Origin: Comamonadaceae bacterium G21597-S1
GTDB lineage: Bacteria > Pseudomonadota > Gammaproteobacteria > Burkholderiales > Burkholderiaceae_C
Assembly: GCA_027214345.1 (NCBI GenBank)
Contig: JAPWHR010000007.1
Span: 186,001 to 250,000 of the forward strand
DNA: 64,000 bases
Direction: 5' to 3'
The notes under the pieces are model-generated. The model saw only the letters and a list, made by a program, of their open reading frames with translations, was not told the origin of the DNA and did no database searches. Below, in pieces: positions 63,760-64,000 of this stretch. Position 1 is the first letter of the stretch, and each line of letters opens with the position of its first letter. Both the position numbers and the translations under genes were made by a program.

Positions 63760-64000
63760 TCAGTCCGTGATCGCCAGTGCCAGTTTTCCGAAGTGCCGTT
63801 GTTCCCGCATGCACGCCAGTGCGGCGTCGGCATCGGTCCAAACGAACGAACGCGCGATACGCGGACGCATTCCGGTGGAGGCCACCATGCGGCAAAAGTC
63901 CTGCAGGTGTTCCCGGCTGCCGACCGTGATGCCCTTGACCGTGGCGTTCTTGGCCATGATCGCGCGCGGGGACAGGTCCGTGCCATGGGTTCCCGTCAAC
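63760..64000 (-). CDS. C-terminal end of a zinc-type alcohol dehydrogenase/quinone oxidoreductase (cut by window edge)
   Basis: About 79 residues are visible. The segment L-S-P-R-A-I-M-A-K-N-A-T-V-K-G-I-T-V-G-S-R-E-H-L-Q-D-F is the common C-terminal stretch of medium-chain zinc dehydrogenases, followed by R-P-R-I-A-R-S-F, and H-F-G-K-L-A-L-A-I near the end. The nucleotide-binding and zinc regions lie outside. It converges on the CoA-transferase gene and may be part of the same pathway. Confidence 0.75.
   Translation of the reverse strand, partial: LTGTHGTDLSPRAIMAKNATVKGITVGSREHLQDFCRMVASTGMRPRIARSFVWTDADAALACMREQRHFGKLALAITD

Noticed and set aside
1-64000. tRNA, rRNA and CRISPR features
   Set aside because: No cloverleaf-like T-loop context, rRNA segments or regularly spaced repeats were found on reading both strands. 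This is by eye; a covariance-model scan would be decisive.

Overview
The window is high-GC proteobacterial DNA, most plausibly from Burkholderiales or Xanthomonadales (inferred from gene content only). About 54 kb of it reads as the inside of an integrative and conjugative element (ICE). The element has a complete F-type type IV secretion set and a TraI_2/MobH-type TraI. It also carries FlhD- and FlhC-like regulators, which resemble the SetC/SetD logic of SXT/R391 elements. No intact element integrase, tRNA, rRNA or CRISPR array was seen, so the attachment ends probably lie outside the window or have decayed.

Layout. 1-8.6 kb is the ICE backbone: the end of an unknown gene, a Zn-ribbon/Toprim primase, a DUF932 protein, the FlhDC-like pair, TraI, the coupling protein TraD and a DUF4400 membrane protein. 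8.7-31.2 kb is cargo. It holds (a) a periplasmic binding protein divergent from a CHASE3-PAS-GGDEF diguanylate cyclase; (b) a VapBC module; (c) an ArsR-SRPBCC-VOC-GST-DHFR-like cluster; and (d) a defence-type island. The island contains a large serine recombinase, a co-oriented FRG-domain gene, a 65-residue ORF and a TrlF/Ppl-like PHP-ATPase, then a broken tyrosine integrase and a 1551-residue PD-(D/E)XK-STAND NTPase protein. 32-53.5 kb is one rightward transfer operon: lytic transglycosylase, TraA, L, E, K, B, a DsbC-like protein, TraV, C, TrbI, an S26 peptidase, TraW, U, TrbC, TraN, F, H and G. Two small unrecognised exported proteins sit inside it. Many of its genes overlap by ATGA.

53.5-55.5 kb looks like the frayed end of the element: a small glycine-zipper protein, an AlpA-type regulator, an IS5-family transposase relic and an aldehyde dehydrogenase relic. 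55.7-64 kb is a catabolic cluster with an IclR regulator, an amidohydrolase, an alpha/beta hydrolase, an acyl-CoA synthetase, a DUF35 Zn-ribbon/OB-fold protein, an Old Yellow Enzyme, a class III CoA-transferase and the end of a zinc-type alcohol dehydrogenase. This looks like CoA-thioester breakdown of an unknown, possibly cyclic, acid.

How the parts fit. The FlhDC-like pair is positioned to switch on transfer. TraI and TraD would process and deliver the DNA, and the Tra/Trb proteins build the pilus and channel, with two thioredoxin-fold proteins supporting the many disulfides of TraU, TraN and TraH. The cargo adds signalling, stress and phage-defence functions. The features most worth following up are the STAND-nuclease protein, the FRG/small-ORF/TrlF operon, a TraI that has lost the recognisable HD metal ligands, and a G9 tract that seems to shift the reading frame at the end of traD.
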